Origin: Candidatus Methylobacter favarea
GTDB taxonomy: Bacteria > Pseudomonadota > Gammaproteobacteria > Methylococcales > Methylomonadaceae
Direction: 5' to 3'
Assembly: GCF_902806695.1 (NCBI RefSeq)
Contig: NZ_CADCXN010000002.1
Location: forward strand, 1-64,000
Length of the DNA stretch: 64,000 nucleotides
Under the pieces are notes generated by a model that did no database searches, was not told where the DNA came from, and saw only the letters and a list, made by a program, of their open reading frames with translations. Shown here in pieces: positions 8,648 to 17,831 of this stretch (position 1 is its first letter; each line of letters starts with the position of its first letter). The position numbers and the translations under genes are program-made.

Positions 8648-8701
8648 TTAAATAATAACTGTCCAGGCGGGTTCATCCGCGCTGTGAAGGTGAATTTTCA
8701 T
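8648..8701 (-). pseudogene. 17-codon stub resembling the start of a second FemAB-like gene
   Basis: An ATG at 8701-8699 overlaps the FemAB stop as ATGA and reads MKIHLHSADEPAWTVII before a TAA. The pattern, with an acidic residue before A-W and hydrophobics following, looks like the first 15 or so residues of FemAB-like proteins; the intact neighbour starts IKILDEANFARWDSFV. It suggests a tandem FemAB paralogue whose remainder was deleted. The match is short, so a chance coupled mini-ORF is possible. Confidence 0.4.
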
Positions 8702-9714
8702 CCGAGGTCTTTTGCCAGCCACGGTCCTGCCATCTGACTTATCCCTAATGGCAATCGCTTCCAGGCGGCGATAAATAAGCGGTATTTCGGATTTAGCGGG
8801 TTGATATCAGGCAGGGCATGAGATTTAACCAATTGAAATTCATAAAACAAGGGTTCCGGCTGAAAGCCCCAGTTCTTTTTAAAGCTGTATGATCCTGTGC
8901 CGATTTTGCTGCGTCCATAGTCGAATATTTTTATACCCTTTTCTACGGACCGGCGCATTACTTCCCAATACATAAAGTCATTGCCCTTTAAACTGCGCGC
9001 CAGACTAGTGCCGCCTCCATAATAAGGCAGGACCTCATCCTTATAATAAAAATTCATGACGCTGCCTATCAACTGGCCATTACGCTCAACCGTCAAGACT
9101 TCGCATTGTTCTTTGAAAACATCTTTCAGCAGCTGAAAATATTTTTTCGGAAAAACCGGCGTTCCGAGATTTCTGACGCTCTCCGAATAGGCAGAAAAAA
9201 GTCGATCTACATTATTATCAATGGTGCTAGTCAACCCGGCGTCGATCCCTTTTCTGACCATCGCCCGCTGCTTTCGAGGGATAGCCAGGAAGTTTTTTTC
9301 AATATCCGGATGCAGTTTTTTTCTGAAGTTGACATATAATTCCTTATACGGTCTTTCCGTTTTCCGGCTTCTGTTTCTCATTTCCAGGTAATCCACACCG
9401 AGTTCATCAGCCAACCGGCACGCTTCCCTGTCAAGTTCTGAACTTGAGCCTTCATTACTGGCGACAATGCCTCCGTAAACGCAAAATGCTGTTGAAACCA
9501 GGGCATTACCAAATAGCAGGCTTTTTATATGCACGAGAGGCAAAATACCTGATATTTTTCCATTGGTTTCGCTATACAGATAATAAGTCTTATGGGCAAA
9601 AGCTTTTTCAATGACGGTTTTCCACCCTGTTTGATGAAAAAAGGTCGCCTCATCTGTTGCTTGCACGAAGCTGTCCCAGCGCGCGAAATTTGCTTCATCC
9701 AGTATTTTAATCAT
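8698..9714 (-). CDS. FemAB-like GNAT-fold protein, XrtA/PEP-CTERM associated
   Basis: The protein has 338 residues. It begins IKILDEANFARWDSFVQA followed by ATFFHQTGWKTVIE, and has two GNAT-like halves, with YYGGGTSLARSLKGNDFMYW and IFDYGRSKIGTGSYSFKK near the end. This matches the FemAB-related family tied to exosortase EPS loci. FemAB proteins use aminoacyl-tRNA to add amino acids, and here an aminoacyl or acyl group may be transferred to a sugar or peptide. The substrate is unknown. It lies between the deacetylase and the first glycosyltransferase. Confidence 0.88.
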   Translation of the reverse strand: MIKILDEANFARWDSFVQATDEATFFHQTGWKTVIEKAFAHKTYYLYSETNGKISGILPLVHIKSLLFGNALVSTAFCVYGGIVASNEGSSSELDREACRLADELGVDYLEMRNRSRKTERPYKELYVNFRKKLHPDIEKNFLAIPRKQRAMVRKGIDAGLTSTIDNNVDRLFSAYSESVRNLGTPVFPKKYFQLLKDVFKEQCEVLTVERNGQLIGSVMNFYYKDEVLPYYGGGTSLARSLKGNDFMYWEVMRRSVEKGIKIFDYGRSKIGTGSYSFKKNWGFQPEPLFYEFQLVKSHALPDINPLNPKYRLFIAAWKRLPLGISQMAGPWLAKDLG

Positions 9715-9756
9715 GCCTTTAACCTGTATATCCCTTTTTAATAGAACAATTACGCA

Positions 9757-10602
9757 TCACTTGAGAAAAATATTTTCCAGGGTATCCCAGCTAAAATCTG
9801 TTAATAGCTGCTTTATTCTATTTTCCATTTTATGCAAATTCAGATAATGCCGTGTTCTGGTTTTAAAACTTAAGCCGCCTTGCCTGGGCTGCCCCGGGTC
9901 AATCTCCCACGGATGAAAGTAAAAAATGCCCGACTGCTTCTCTGTATGGTTTACCCGGTTAAATGCCCATTTTGAGAGCACATACGGGTAGAATCTAAAA
10001 AAGCCGCCCCCGCCGCACGGTATGTTTTTGCCTCCCAGCCTGATCGTAGTGATGGGGAGTTCCTTAAACTCCTGATTTTCTATCGGCTCAAACATAAATC
10101 GTGGAGCATCAGGCATACCGTATAGGTCATGTTTTACCGGATAAATACTGGAACTGTATTTAAAGCCTTCTTCCTGTAAAACATTCAAAGCCCACAGATT
10201 TTTTGCGCTTATTGAATAACTGGCGGCGCGGTAGCCTTTAACTTCATGGCCGCTCATGTCTTCGAGTAATTTTTTGGTACGGGAAACATCATTACGAAAT
10301 TGTTCAGGCGTCTGTTCCGTCACGCGGATATGTTCATAGCCGTGACAGGCAAGCTCATGGCCGTCTTTTATAATTCGCTGAATCAAATCCGGATATCTTT
10401 CTGCGACCCAGCCCAAGGTAAAAAAAGTAGCTTTTATGTTTTTGTCTTCAAATATATCGAGTATCTGATGGGTGTTTTTCTGAACCCGGTGAGGTAGAGT
10501 ATCCCATTGGTCTTTGGCAATATGAGTCTCAAAGGCGGACACCTGAAAATAATCTTCCACATCGACCGTCATGGCATTTTTTCTGGGCATATTTTTAGGC
10601 AT
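9757..10602 (-). CDS. Polysaccharide deacetylase (XrtA/PEP-CTERM-associated DUF3473 type)
   Basis: The protein has 281 residues. AMTVDVEDYFQVSAFE supplies the metal and catalytic Asp of the NodB fold. KATFFTLGWVAERYP and DGHELACHGYEH supply the other motifs, and FYFHPWEIDPGQPR is the C-terminal family extension. It should remove N-acetyl groups from a HexNAc residue of the EPS. The start could instead be Met11 (10572), just before TVDVEDYF. There is no signal peptide, so it may act in the cytoplasm on lipid-linked intermediates. It is followed after 42 bases by the FemAB-like gene. Confidence 0.9.
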   Translation of the reverse strand: MPKNMPRKNAMTVDVEDYFQVSAFETHIAKDQWDTLPHRVQKNTHQILDIFEDKNIKATFFTLGWVAERYPDLIQRIIKDGHELACHGYEHIRVTEQTPEQFRNDVSRTKKLLEDMSGHEVKGYRAASYSISAKNLWALNVLQEEGFKYSSSIYPVKHDLYGMPDAPRFMFEPIENQEFKELPITTIRLGGKNIPCGGGGFFRFYPYVLSKWAFNRVNHTEKQSGIFYFHPWEIDPGQPRQGGLSFKTRTRHYLNLHKMENRIKQLLTDFSWDTLENIFLK

Positions 10603-10624
10603 AGGAATAGTGGCGCAGATTAAT

Positions 10625-11746
10625 TTATTGCAAATAGATTTTTTTTATTTTTGCAACAATTCGATCAGCTGCCTTACCATCCCAAAACTCCGGAACTCGC
10701 CCCGATTTTCCGCCTGTTGCAAGAATATCATCCACGCAGGCTTTAATCTTTTCCGGATCCGTGCCCACTATCGTATTGGTGCCTTGCTCGACAGTAATTG
10801 GCCGTTCGGTATTTTCCCGCAGGGTGATGCAGGGAGTACCCAGCGACGTTGTTTCTTCCTGCAAGCCGCCGGAATCGGTTAGTACCATTTTCGCCGACTT
10901 CATCAATCCCAGCATTTGCAAGTAGCCAACCGGCGGTAGACAGATAATATTCCCGGCATTAATAACATCTAACAGACCGGCTTGTTCAATACGATTACGC
11001 GTCCTCGGATGAACCGGAAAAATAATGGGCAGCTTTTCACTGATGGTGACAATGCTCTTCAACAAGCTTTTTAAAACTTGCGGGTCATCAACATTTGATG
11101 GCCTGTGCATGGTCAGCAAACCATAACTTTCTTCCTGAATATTATGGGCTTTTTCGTACTCCTTCAAGGTTTCGGCAAACGGGATAGCCAGTTTTAGGTT
11201 AGCCAGCAGGGTATCGATCATGACATTACCTACAAAATAAATACGGCTACTGTCTATGCCTTCACTTATCAGGTTCTCTTGTGCACTGCGCTCTGTTATA
11301 AACAGACTGTCCGAAATCTGATCGGTTAATACGCGATTAATTTCTTCAGGCATTTCCCTATCCCGGCTTCTTAATCCGGCTTCCACATGAATGACGGGTA
11401 TCTGCTTTTTAACTGCCACCAAACTGCAGGCAATGGTTGAGTTGACATCGCCGACTACCAGCACTGCACAGGGTTTTACTTTATCCAGCACAGGCTCAAA
11501 CCGAAGCATAATAGTAGCGGTCTGCTGACAATGCGAACCTGATCCTACTTCCAGATCAATATCAGGCTCCGGAATACCCAACTGTTGAAAAAAAGAGGCT
11601 TTCATTGCCTGATCGTAATGCTGTCCGGTATGGACTAAATAGGGCGAAATCTGATCCTGAAATTTTTTCAATTCCTTGATGATAGGTGCAATTTTCATAA
11701 AATTCGGCCGGGCGCCCACTACGCAGACAATTACTTTTTTGCTCAT
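10625..11746 (-). CDS. wecB: UDP-N-acetylglucosamine 2-epimerase (non-hydrolysing)
   Basis: The protein has 373 residues, the usual WecB length. It starts KVIVCVVGARPNFMKIAPII and carries VHTGQHYDQAM, VEAGLRSRDREMPEEINR, LTMHRPSNVDD and DSGGLQEETTSLGTPCITLR, all WecB/MnaA landmarks. It interconverts UDP-GlcNAc and UDP-ManNAc in the cytoplasm. With the dehydrogenase at 17.8-19.1 kb it could lead to UDP-ManNAcA or a related uronate for the EPS. It lies between the ExeA-like ATPase and deacetylase genes, as in other XrtA loci. Confidence 0.93.
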   Translation of the reverse strand: MSKKVIVCVVGARPNFMKIAPIIKELKKFQDQISPYLVHTGQHYDQAMKASFFQQLGIPEPDIDLEVGSGSHCQQTATIMLRFEPVLDKVKPCAVLVVGDVNSTIACSLVAVKKQIPVIHVEAGLRSRDREMPEEINRVLTDQISDSLFITERSAQENLISEGIDSSRIYFVGNVMIDTLLANLKLAIPFAETLKEYEKAHNIQEESYGLLTMHRPSNVDDPQVLKSLLKSIVTISEKLPIIFPVHPRTRNRIEQAGLLDVINAGNIICLPPVGYLQMLGLMKSAKMVLTDSGGLQEETTSLGTPCITLRENTERPITVEQGTNTIVGTDPEKIKACVDDILATGGKSGRVPEFWDGKAADRIVAKIKKIYLQ

Positions 11747-11758
11747 ATTATTGCTATT

Positions 11759-12784
11759 CTATTCTTGCCCGGAATTTTCGTTATAGACATCATCCATATC
11801 CAGCTGCAATAAGATGGCTTTACGCAATAATGCCCGCTCCTTGTTTAAGGTAGTCTGTAAGTTTAAAACTGTTTTCTCCAGAGCTACGAGCCGCTCATCC
11901 ACTGAGCCACTGGAATCTGCTGTTATGGTAACGGAGGCCGGCAGGATATCATGAAACTCATCAGTTACTAGCGACGATTCTTCTTCAATATCAGCAATGA
12001 CCCGGTTAACGGCGGCCAAATCGATTACTTTCAATTCGTCGAGATAGCCGAATAATAATACTCTATCGCATAAGGTGTTTATTCTTCGTGGAATGCCTTG
12101 AGAGTAGCTGCATATTTCATTAAAAACCTCATAATCAAATTGCGGAGTCTGTTCCCATCCTGCTTTCTCCAGCCGAAACAGAATATAATTTTTTGTTTCT
12201 TCTTCATTTAACGGCTTCAATTGATAGGTAGCGACTATGCGTTGTCTTAACTGCTCCATTTCCGGCAAAAAAAGCGTTTCTCCCAATTGCTTCTGGCCTA
12301 TTAAAAAGGTTTGAAACAGTGATTTTCCAGACATTTCGAAATTTGACAGCATCCGCAGCTCTTCCAGGGAGTCTTTTGGAAGATTTTGCGCCTCATCCAC
12401 AATCATGAGAACTCGTTTACCTTCGATCGCCTGCTGTATAAAAAAACGTTCTATTCTGGTTAATAAGGTGGACTTATCTTCACCATCATAAGGAAGTCCA
12501 AAAGTAGCGGAGATGATTTTTAACAGGTCGTCGGCACCGACTTGTGATGAAACCATAATGCCTATGGTAATATTATCATTATTTAAGCTATTGACCAGTT
12601 CCTTGACCAGCATGGTTTTGCCCGTGCCTGGCTTACCGGTGACGACTACAAATCCTTCGCCCTGAGTCAAGCCATAGCGCATGTAGGCCAATGCTCTTCT
12701 GTGCACGGCGCTGTTAAAAAAGAAATCGCTATCGGCAGTCAGTTGAAAAGGCTTCTTATTTAAATTATAAAAACCGTCATACAT
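11759..12784 (-). CDS. XrtA-associated ATPase, ExeA/GspA-like AAA+
   Basis: The protein has 341 residues. YDGFYNLNKKPFQLTADSDF is the typical ExeA-like start. Walker A is GKPGTGKTM, Walker B is VLMIVDEAQN, and the sensor region includes LKPLNEEETKNYI and SQGIPRRINTLCDR. The last 70 residues include a coiled-coil-like stretch. These ATPases occur in nearly every XrtA EPS locus and may help assemble the export machinery. Their exact role is not established. The start lies four bases after the beta-barrel stop. Confidence 0.9.
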   Translation of the reverse strand: MYDGFYNLNKKPFQLTADSDFFFNSAVHRRALAYMRYGLTQGEGFVVVTGKPGTGKTMLVKELVNSLNNDNITIGIMVSSQVGADDLLKIISATFGLPYDGEDKSTLLTRIERFFIQQAIEGKRVLMIVDEAQNLPKDSLEELRMLSNFEMSGKSLFQTFLIGQKQLGETLFLPEMEQLRQRIVATYQLKPLNEEETKNYILFRLEKAGWEQTPQFDYEVFNEICSYSQGIPRRINTLCDRVLLFGYLDELKVIDLAAVNRVIADIEEESSLVTDEFHDILPASVTITADSSGSVDERLVALEKTVLNLQTTLNKERALLRKAILLQLDMDDVYNENSGQE

Positions 12785-12788
12785 AATT

Positions 12789-14384
12789 TTAAAATCTCAT
12801 AAATAAACTGGCTGTTGCGCGGTTTTCTTGAAAGTCATTGGTATTTAAGTCTGACTTTTGATTTAAATGCCGAAATTCTATTCGGCCATTTAGCCGGGGG
12901 GTAATGGATCGGTTCATCCCTATGGCAATATCATAGCGGTCATCCTGGGTCGAGTTTAGGGCCCTTTCTATGTGTTGCCATCCCGGCCGTATATAGGCGC
13001 TGGTTTTGCTGGCAAACCGCCAATTCCAGGTAGCATTAAACCCTCTTACTTTCTCATTATTGCCGGTAACCTGAAATACCCTGTCCTCATTAAAGGCATT
13101 AGCGCTTATCGTGCTTTTGCCCGTATTAAACGACACTGAAAAATTCCATGTTTTTCGTACGATCACTTCATTGGTCAGGGTCGGAATATTTGGGGGACGC
13201 TGGAATTGCTGGCTGATGACCGGATTGGGTATGATATTACCGAATGGATCCTGAACCTGAAAAATCGGTAGCTGCGATAAAATTTCCTGAGTTGTTATAG
13301 TGTCATTATCATGAGTCAATGCCCAGATGGAGCGTCTGGTGCGATAATTTAACGATGTTTGCCAGGTCTTACCGGTATTTAGTCCGATCTGATTATCCCT
13401 GTAGGTTGTAATCCAGTTTATACGTTGTATGGGTGAAATCCTGACGGTGACATAACTATTGTTACCGACCCCTACGGCAATACTATAATGCAGGCTGGGT
13501 ATCCATTGCGCGCCAAGCGTATAAAACAAACCATTTTTATTACTTGAGGTAGTGGTCTGAAACTCATTATTACTATAACCTCCCTGCGCAAAGACGTTGA
13601 AATATTTATTTAAATAGGTTCTTACAGTGGCATTTGAATTTTGAAATTTAACATCATCGCCGCCTTTTCTGTAACTTTCCCGGTTATTATGAGACAGATT
13701 CCATGAAACGCGCCTAAATTTAGTCCCGCTTGTTAATTGAGCCGTTTCCCCAAGCGTTACGGTGTCTGAAATCGGGCTTAAAGGAGATGAGGGATTAGTG
13801 CCTGAGTCGGCGCCGGTTGTGATAGTATCAAAGTTAAGCCGGAAAAGTCCATTGGCATAGCTCCCAAAATGAGGCGTCCAGTACGGCGAAAGGCCAAAGG
13901 TAACCACATTGGTGCTGTTGCCGGCACCGGATATATTGTCATTGGCTATCTGATTATTAGAAAGATTCTGCTGACTGACAGAACTTCTCGAATCTAAAAA
14001 TAATTTATTCTGAACAAATATATTGTGAGAATTGTACTGTAATTGATTATAGGTGTTCAGGCCCTTGTCCCCTCGGGCGTTATACAGATTCTGCATCCGG
14101 TAGTTTAAATTCAGCGTAGTTCGGGCTGATCGTCCAATCACCGAAACGCCGGGACTTACTTCCGTAACAAATGCGTTTTTTTCATTATCTTTTGGAGCTA
14201 ACCTGATATTATCAGAATAAACTTCCTGTACCTGAATAGAAGGTCTTGTTGTCCAGTTAAGGGCAAACGACTGACTGGTATAAAAAAAAATATAAACCGT
14301 GGTCACTCTGATGAATAATACAGATAATTTAAGCAACCTGCGCGCTTCCCTGTTGTCTGTGGCTGAAACCATCTGTGCTTTCAT
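12789..14384 (-). CDS. PEP-CTERM-system outer-membrane beta-barrel protein
   Basis: The protein has 531 residues. An N-terminal hydrophobic segment (about residues 22-42) ends near QSFALNW, consistent with export. The rest alternates polar and hydrophobic residues with many aromatic strand ends and finishes NRATASLFMRF, with the terminal Phe typical of BAM-assembled barrels. It opens with SIQVQEVYSDNIRLAP, typical of the family. It is probably an outer-membrane porin-like part of the EPS export system. A 150-base gap separates it from the tyrosine kinase gene upstream. Confidence 0.85.
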   Translation of the reverse strand: MKAQMVSATDNREARRLLKLSVLFIRVTTVYIFFYTSQSFALNWTTRPSIQVQEVYSDNIRLAPKDNEKNAFVTEVSPGVSVIGRSARTTLNLNYRMQNLYNARGDKGLNTYNQLQYNSHNIFVQNKLFLDSRSSVSQQNLSNNQIANDNISGAGNSTNVVTFGLSPYWTPHFGSYANGLFRLNFDTITTGADSGTNPSSPLSPISDTVTLGETAQLTSGTKFRRVSWNLSHNNRESYRKGGDDVKFQNSNATVRTYLNKYFNVFAQGGYSNNEFQTTTSSNKNGLFYTLGAQWIPSLHYSIAVGVGNNSYVTVRISPIQRINWITTYRDNQIGLNTGKTWQTSLNYRTRRSIWALTHDNDTITTQEILSQLPIFQVQDPFGNIIPNPVISQQFQRPPNIPTLTNEVIVRKTWNFSVSFNTGKSTISANAFNEDRVFQVTGNNEKVRGFNATWNWRFASKTSAYIRPGWQHIERALNSTQDDRYDIAIGMNRSITPRLNGRIEFRHLNQKSDLNTNDFQENRATASLFMRF

Positions 14385-14534
14385 GCTTTAGCTAAATCCG
14401 AATGTATTTACAAAATCAAAATAACAATAACTTTGTTAATTAGAACCAGGGTAAATAATCAAGGCAGCCAAATAGTGCATCTACCTGGCAAATTCGTAAC
14501 TAGCTGTAATATTTCTATTAACACCTCATTAATG

Positions 14535-15434
14535 CTAATGCTCATATTGTCCATATTTGTAGTAATAACTAGCTTCCATACCTACTCTTGATTTATTGAG
14601 TACCGCCAATACTACATCACACGATGCCAATTTATTAACGGACTCCATTACCATACTCTGCAAGGTAGTTTCAGCTTCTATCACCAATACCACCTGACCC
14701 ACTAAGCGCGCCAGAATCTCTCCTTGTGTAGCGGCCAGCAAAGGCGGCGAATCAAATATTACAATTCGGTCAGGGTATCTGTTGCTTAATTGTTTTGCTA
14801 ATAAAATCATCCTGTTACTAGACAGTAATTCGGTAGAATGTTTGTGTCTTTTGCCTGCCGGAATTACACGGAGTCCAGGCATATCGGTTTTAAGCACGAT
14901 ATCTGAAAACTCAACTTCCTGGCCTTCCAGGTACTCAACCAAGCCGGGCGAGGATTTAATCCCCAGGGTTTTCGAAATGGAAGGACGCGCCACATCAGCA
15001 TCAATCAATAACACTTTTTTATCTCTCTCAGTAGCAATACTCATCGCAAGATTAATGGCAGTAAATGTTTTACCTTCACCCGGCACACTACTTGTTATCA
15101 AGATTAAATTTGAGCGTTCAATGCCTGCACTTCCTTCTCCGAAAGCATTATTAACTAATGGCCGCTTGATATTTCTATATTCTTCTATTGTCTGGGTATT
15201 TGAATCCCCAGGCGTAACGAAGCCTAATTCAGCTAACTGCACCCAATTTATATTTGCGGTTTGTTCCCGACTCTTACTATCTGTTTGTTCAATATGAGCT
15301 AGTGGAGGTATTGATTGTTGCCGAGGATCAGGTTCAAGAGAGACTTTACTTAGCTCGAGAGGAAAAGCAGTTTCCTTCTCAGCCGTTTGTTCTTCATTTT
15401 TAGCTTTGTTAAAAGCATTTTCAATGATACTCAT
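14535..15434 (-). CDS. EPS tyrosine autokinase, CpsD/CapB-like, XrtA associated
   Basis: The protein has 299 residues. Walker A is SSVPGEGKTFTAINLA, Walker A' is KVLLIDADVARPS, and Walker B is IVIFDSPPLL. The C-terminus ends ASYYYKYGQYEH, a Tyr cluster that is the usual autophosphorylation site. It works with the chain-length determinant encoded directly upstream to control EPS polymer length. The N-terminal 100 residues are a variable linker. The family is the exosortase-associated tyrosine kinase. Confidence 0.92.
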   Translation of the reverse strand: MSIIENAFNKAKNEEQTAEKETAFPLELSKVSLEPDPRQQSIPPLAHIEQTDSKSREQTANINWVQLAELGFVTPGDSNTQTIEEYRNIKRPLVNNAFGEGSAGIERSNLILITSSVPGEGKTFTAINLAMSIATERDKKVLLIDADVARPSISKTLGIKSSPGLVEYLEGQEVEFSDIVLKTDMPGLRVIPAGKRHKHSTELLSSNRMILLAKQLSNRYPDRIVIFDSPPLLAATQGEILARLVGQVVLVIEAETTLQSMVMESVNKLASCDVVLAVLNKSRVGMEASYYYKYGQYEH

Positions 15435-15475
15435 TTATACCTCTGCATAATTTTTCATCAACTGATGCTTTAAAA

Positions 15476-17032
15476 CTAACCGTTAAGATTGAAAAATTTG
15501 ACTTCCATAACCTCAGCCGCCATAAAACTGATATAAATCATAACTAACCCCAATGCGGCAACGCCATATCGAATTAACTCGATTTTATCTTTTTGTGCCT
15601 GAAGGGCATTAATTTTCATAGACACATTCCCTAATACCGGCAGTCCTGTCAACTGTCTAAGTTGTAGCGTGGACATAATTGTCGGCCTGATAAAATATAA
15701 TAAAAAGGCCATGGCCAGTCCAAGTAAAATGCCGATTACTAATACTGCAGAGAATAAAAGTTCACGATTCGGAGATGAAGGTTTTAGAGGTTTATCGGGT
15801 GCATCAGCAATCTGGAATTTTAATGCTTCCGCCTGATTATCCACTTTCTCGGACATGGTTGCTTGCTCCCTGCTTGCAATGAGTTTTTGATGATTTCTTT
15901 TTAATGAATCATAATCCCTGTTCAGATTTTGGAGCTCAGTTTCGATAGCCAATCTTGAATTCATCTCGTCTCCTATTCTGTCAAGCCGGTGTTTTAATTC
16001 TTCAACTCGCGCTTGGGACGATCCTACCGTAGCTTCCGCCTCGTTAAGCGCTACCTTTATGGTCTGGATATAAGGATTGGCCATTACTTCCGGCTTGGCA
16101 AACATGTCTTTTGTTATATCTTCCTTTTCAGCTTTTTGTTTACTCTTTTGTAAATCCGCTATGGTTTTATTTATTGATACAATTTCAGGGTGCTTTTCAG
16201 TAAATCTTAGTAGAAGCTGTTTTTTCTTTTCAGTAAGGCCTTGTATTCTTGTATCTGCTTCAGTTAAATTTTCAATACTCCCTGTAATTCCCCAATCCTC
16301 ATTAGATTCTTTTATCTCATTTAACTGATCTGATAACACTTGCCGTCGTGACAATGCCTCATTCAACTGCAATTTTGCGTCCTCCAGCAAATTAGCTACT
16401 CCCTGTACCTTGGAAATTTGGTCACCTTCCCCAGGCAACAGCCCAAAATTAGCGCGCTTGAAATTTTCTCTCGCTTTTTCGGCATTTTTTAATCGAGTCT
16501 CATATTCCTGAATTTGTTCATCTATAAATCGCTGTGCGACGTCAGCACCTGAAAGAGTCGACTTATGAGTTTGCTCGGAAAAAACAGTCAATACAGCTTG
16601 TACAACATTTTTCGCAATATCGGGGTTTTTTGCTTCGTATTGTATGGTAAAAATATCAGATGCTCCGCCATTGATTTTAATATCTTTTTTCAAACTCGCC
16701 ATGAGCGCTTGCCGTTCAGGGGCATTTTTCACATCCTTTTCTAAATCTGACAGTTTTATTATCTGTTCGAGATTATTTTGCGTAAACATCAGTAGTTGCA
16801 TGACACGCAGTAATCCCCGGACATCGGATTGAATGGTCATTTCCTGTAGCAAAGGCTGTAACATGGTCCGTGTTTCTACATGAACTTTAGCTTCAGACGC
16901 ATATTTATTAGGCATAGCCGCCACAAATATCCAGCCGCTAAGGCAGACTATCCAAGCTATAATAATAGCCATCCATTTGTATTTTAAAGTGCCTTTTAAA
17001 TAATAGAGGATTTCAGATATCTGGTCTTGCAT
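15476..17032 (-). CDS. EPS chain-length determinant (Wzz/PCP-2 type), XrtA associated
   Basis: The protein has 518 residues. It has an N-terminal membrane segment near residues 20-40 (MAIIIAWIVCLSGWIFVAAM) and a long coiled-coil periplasmic region (about 170-400). A second membrane segment follows near 430-450 (LLFSAVLVIGILLGLAMAF), with a further hydrophobic stretch near the C-terminus. The PDKPLKPSSPNRELLF motif just before the second segment is the Wzz proline-rich signature. It sits in the inner membrane and, with the tyrosine kinase, sets polymer length and links to the outer-membrane export protein. Confidence 0.92.
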   Translation of the reverse strand: MQDQISEILYYLKGTLKYKWMAIIIAWIVCLSGWIFVAAMPNKYASEAKVHVETRTMLQPLLQEMTIQSDVRGLLRVMQLLMFTQNNLEQIIKLSDLEKDVKNAPERQALMASLKKDIKINGGASDIFTIQYEAKNPDIAKNVVQAVLTVFSEQTHKSTLSGADVAQRFIDEQIQEYETRLKNAEKARENFKRANFGLLPGEGDQISKVQGVANLLEDAKLQLNEALSRRQVLSDQLNEIKESNEDWGITGSIENLTEADTRIQGLTEKKKQLLLRFTEKHPEIVSINKTIADLQKSKQKAEKEDITKDMFAKPEVMANPYIQTIKVALNEAEATVGSSQARVEELKHRLDRIGDEMNSRLAIETELQNLNRDYDSLKRNHQKLIASREQATMSEKVDNQAEALKFQIADAPDKPLKPSSPNRELLFSAVLVIGILLGLAMAFLLYFIRPTIMSTLQLRQLTGLPVLGNVSMKINALQAQKDKIELIRYGVAALGLVMIYISFMAAEVMEVKFFNLNG

Positions 17033-17084
17033 AGTTTTTTGCTACCCCTTATTAACATCATAGGTTTAATTTATTACTCAGGTG

Positions 17085-17792
17085 TTAAAAAAATGATTCA
17101 GGTATTATTACAATATCCCCTGGTAAAATTTTCACATTTGCAGACAAATCAGCATTGTCAATCAAGTCATCAATTCTAATTCCAAAATGCTGTTGCTCAC
17201 CATTGATATTACGAATAATACTTGCTCTATTGCCATCCGAATAGGGCCCCAGGCCGCCAACCTGTATCATCAAGTCCAACAAGGTCATATCCTTCTTGTA
17301 AGGAAATGCCTTGGCAGAAAAACGGGCGCTTCCACCCATGCCTATGTTGCCTCCGCCTCCGCCGCCGGCACCCATTCCGCCCCCACCTCCTGCTCCACCG
17401 CCGCTCAATTGACCTACAATTCTAACTTGCTGAGTATAAACGCCCTGAAAGCCGCCTACCATAATGACCACCTGCGGATCCCGGACATATTTAGCCAATT
17501 GTTTCTCCATCACTCTGGCTAGTTGAGATGGCGTTTTTCCACTCGCCAGCAAATCTTCTGCCAATGGAATGGTTATTTTTCCATCCGGTCTTACCGTGGC
17601 TGTGGTCGATATATCTGGATTTCCCCATACAAAAATAGTCACACTATCCCCCGGACCTATGATATAGGTATAGTCAGAAGGAATAACTGCATCTTCTTCC
17701 TGGGTTAGTTGCGGATAACCGCAGCCTGAAGCCAGCAGGACAAGCATAGGAAATGCCAATTTTATTTTCTTTGTTAATCTCACACCCATCAC
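17085..17792 (-). CDS. EPS export lipoprotein, Wza-like (XrtA/PEP-CTERM associated)
   Basis: The protein has 235 residues with a lipoprotein signal ending LLASGC (Cys24). The polysaccharide export domain (YIIGPGDSVTIFVWGNPDIS, TVRPDGKITIPLAED) is followed by a SLBB-like domain (MTLLDLMIQVGGLGPYSDGN, ILPGDIVIIPES). It should form the outer-membrane EPS channel. An unusual feature is a Gly-rich insert at residues 131-154 (17331-17402), where about 18 of 24 residues are Gly, between the two domains. The gene lies between the dehydrogenase and chain-length genes. Confidence 0.9.
   Translation of the reverse strand: MMGVRLTKKIKLAFPMLVLLASGCGYPQLTQEEDAVIPSDYTYIIGPGDSVTIFVWGNPDISTTATVRPDGKITIPLAEDLLASGKTPSQLARVMEKQLAKYVRDPQVVIMVGGFQGVYTQQVRIVGQLSGGGAGGGGGMGAGGGGGGNIGMGGSARFSAKAFPYKKDMTLLDLMIQVGGLGPYSDGNRASIIRNINGEQQHFGIRIDDLIDNADLSANVKILPGDIVIIPESFF
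17331..17402 (-). repeat. Poly-glycine coding insert in the export lipoprotein
   Basis: Twenty-four codons encode almost only Gly with a few Ala, Met, Asn and Ile, in a run of GGN codons. This low-complexity tract lies between the export domain and the SLBB-like domain. Codon choice is mixed, so it is probably a selected linker and not a recent triplet expansion. Confidence 0.8.
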
Positions 17793-17831
17793 CTAAATCA
17801 TTTAAGGTCTATTTTTGAAAGCCGTATAATT

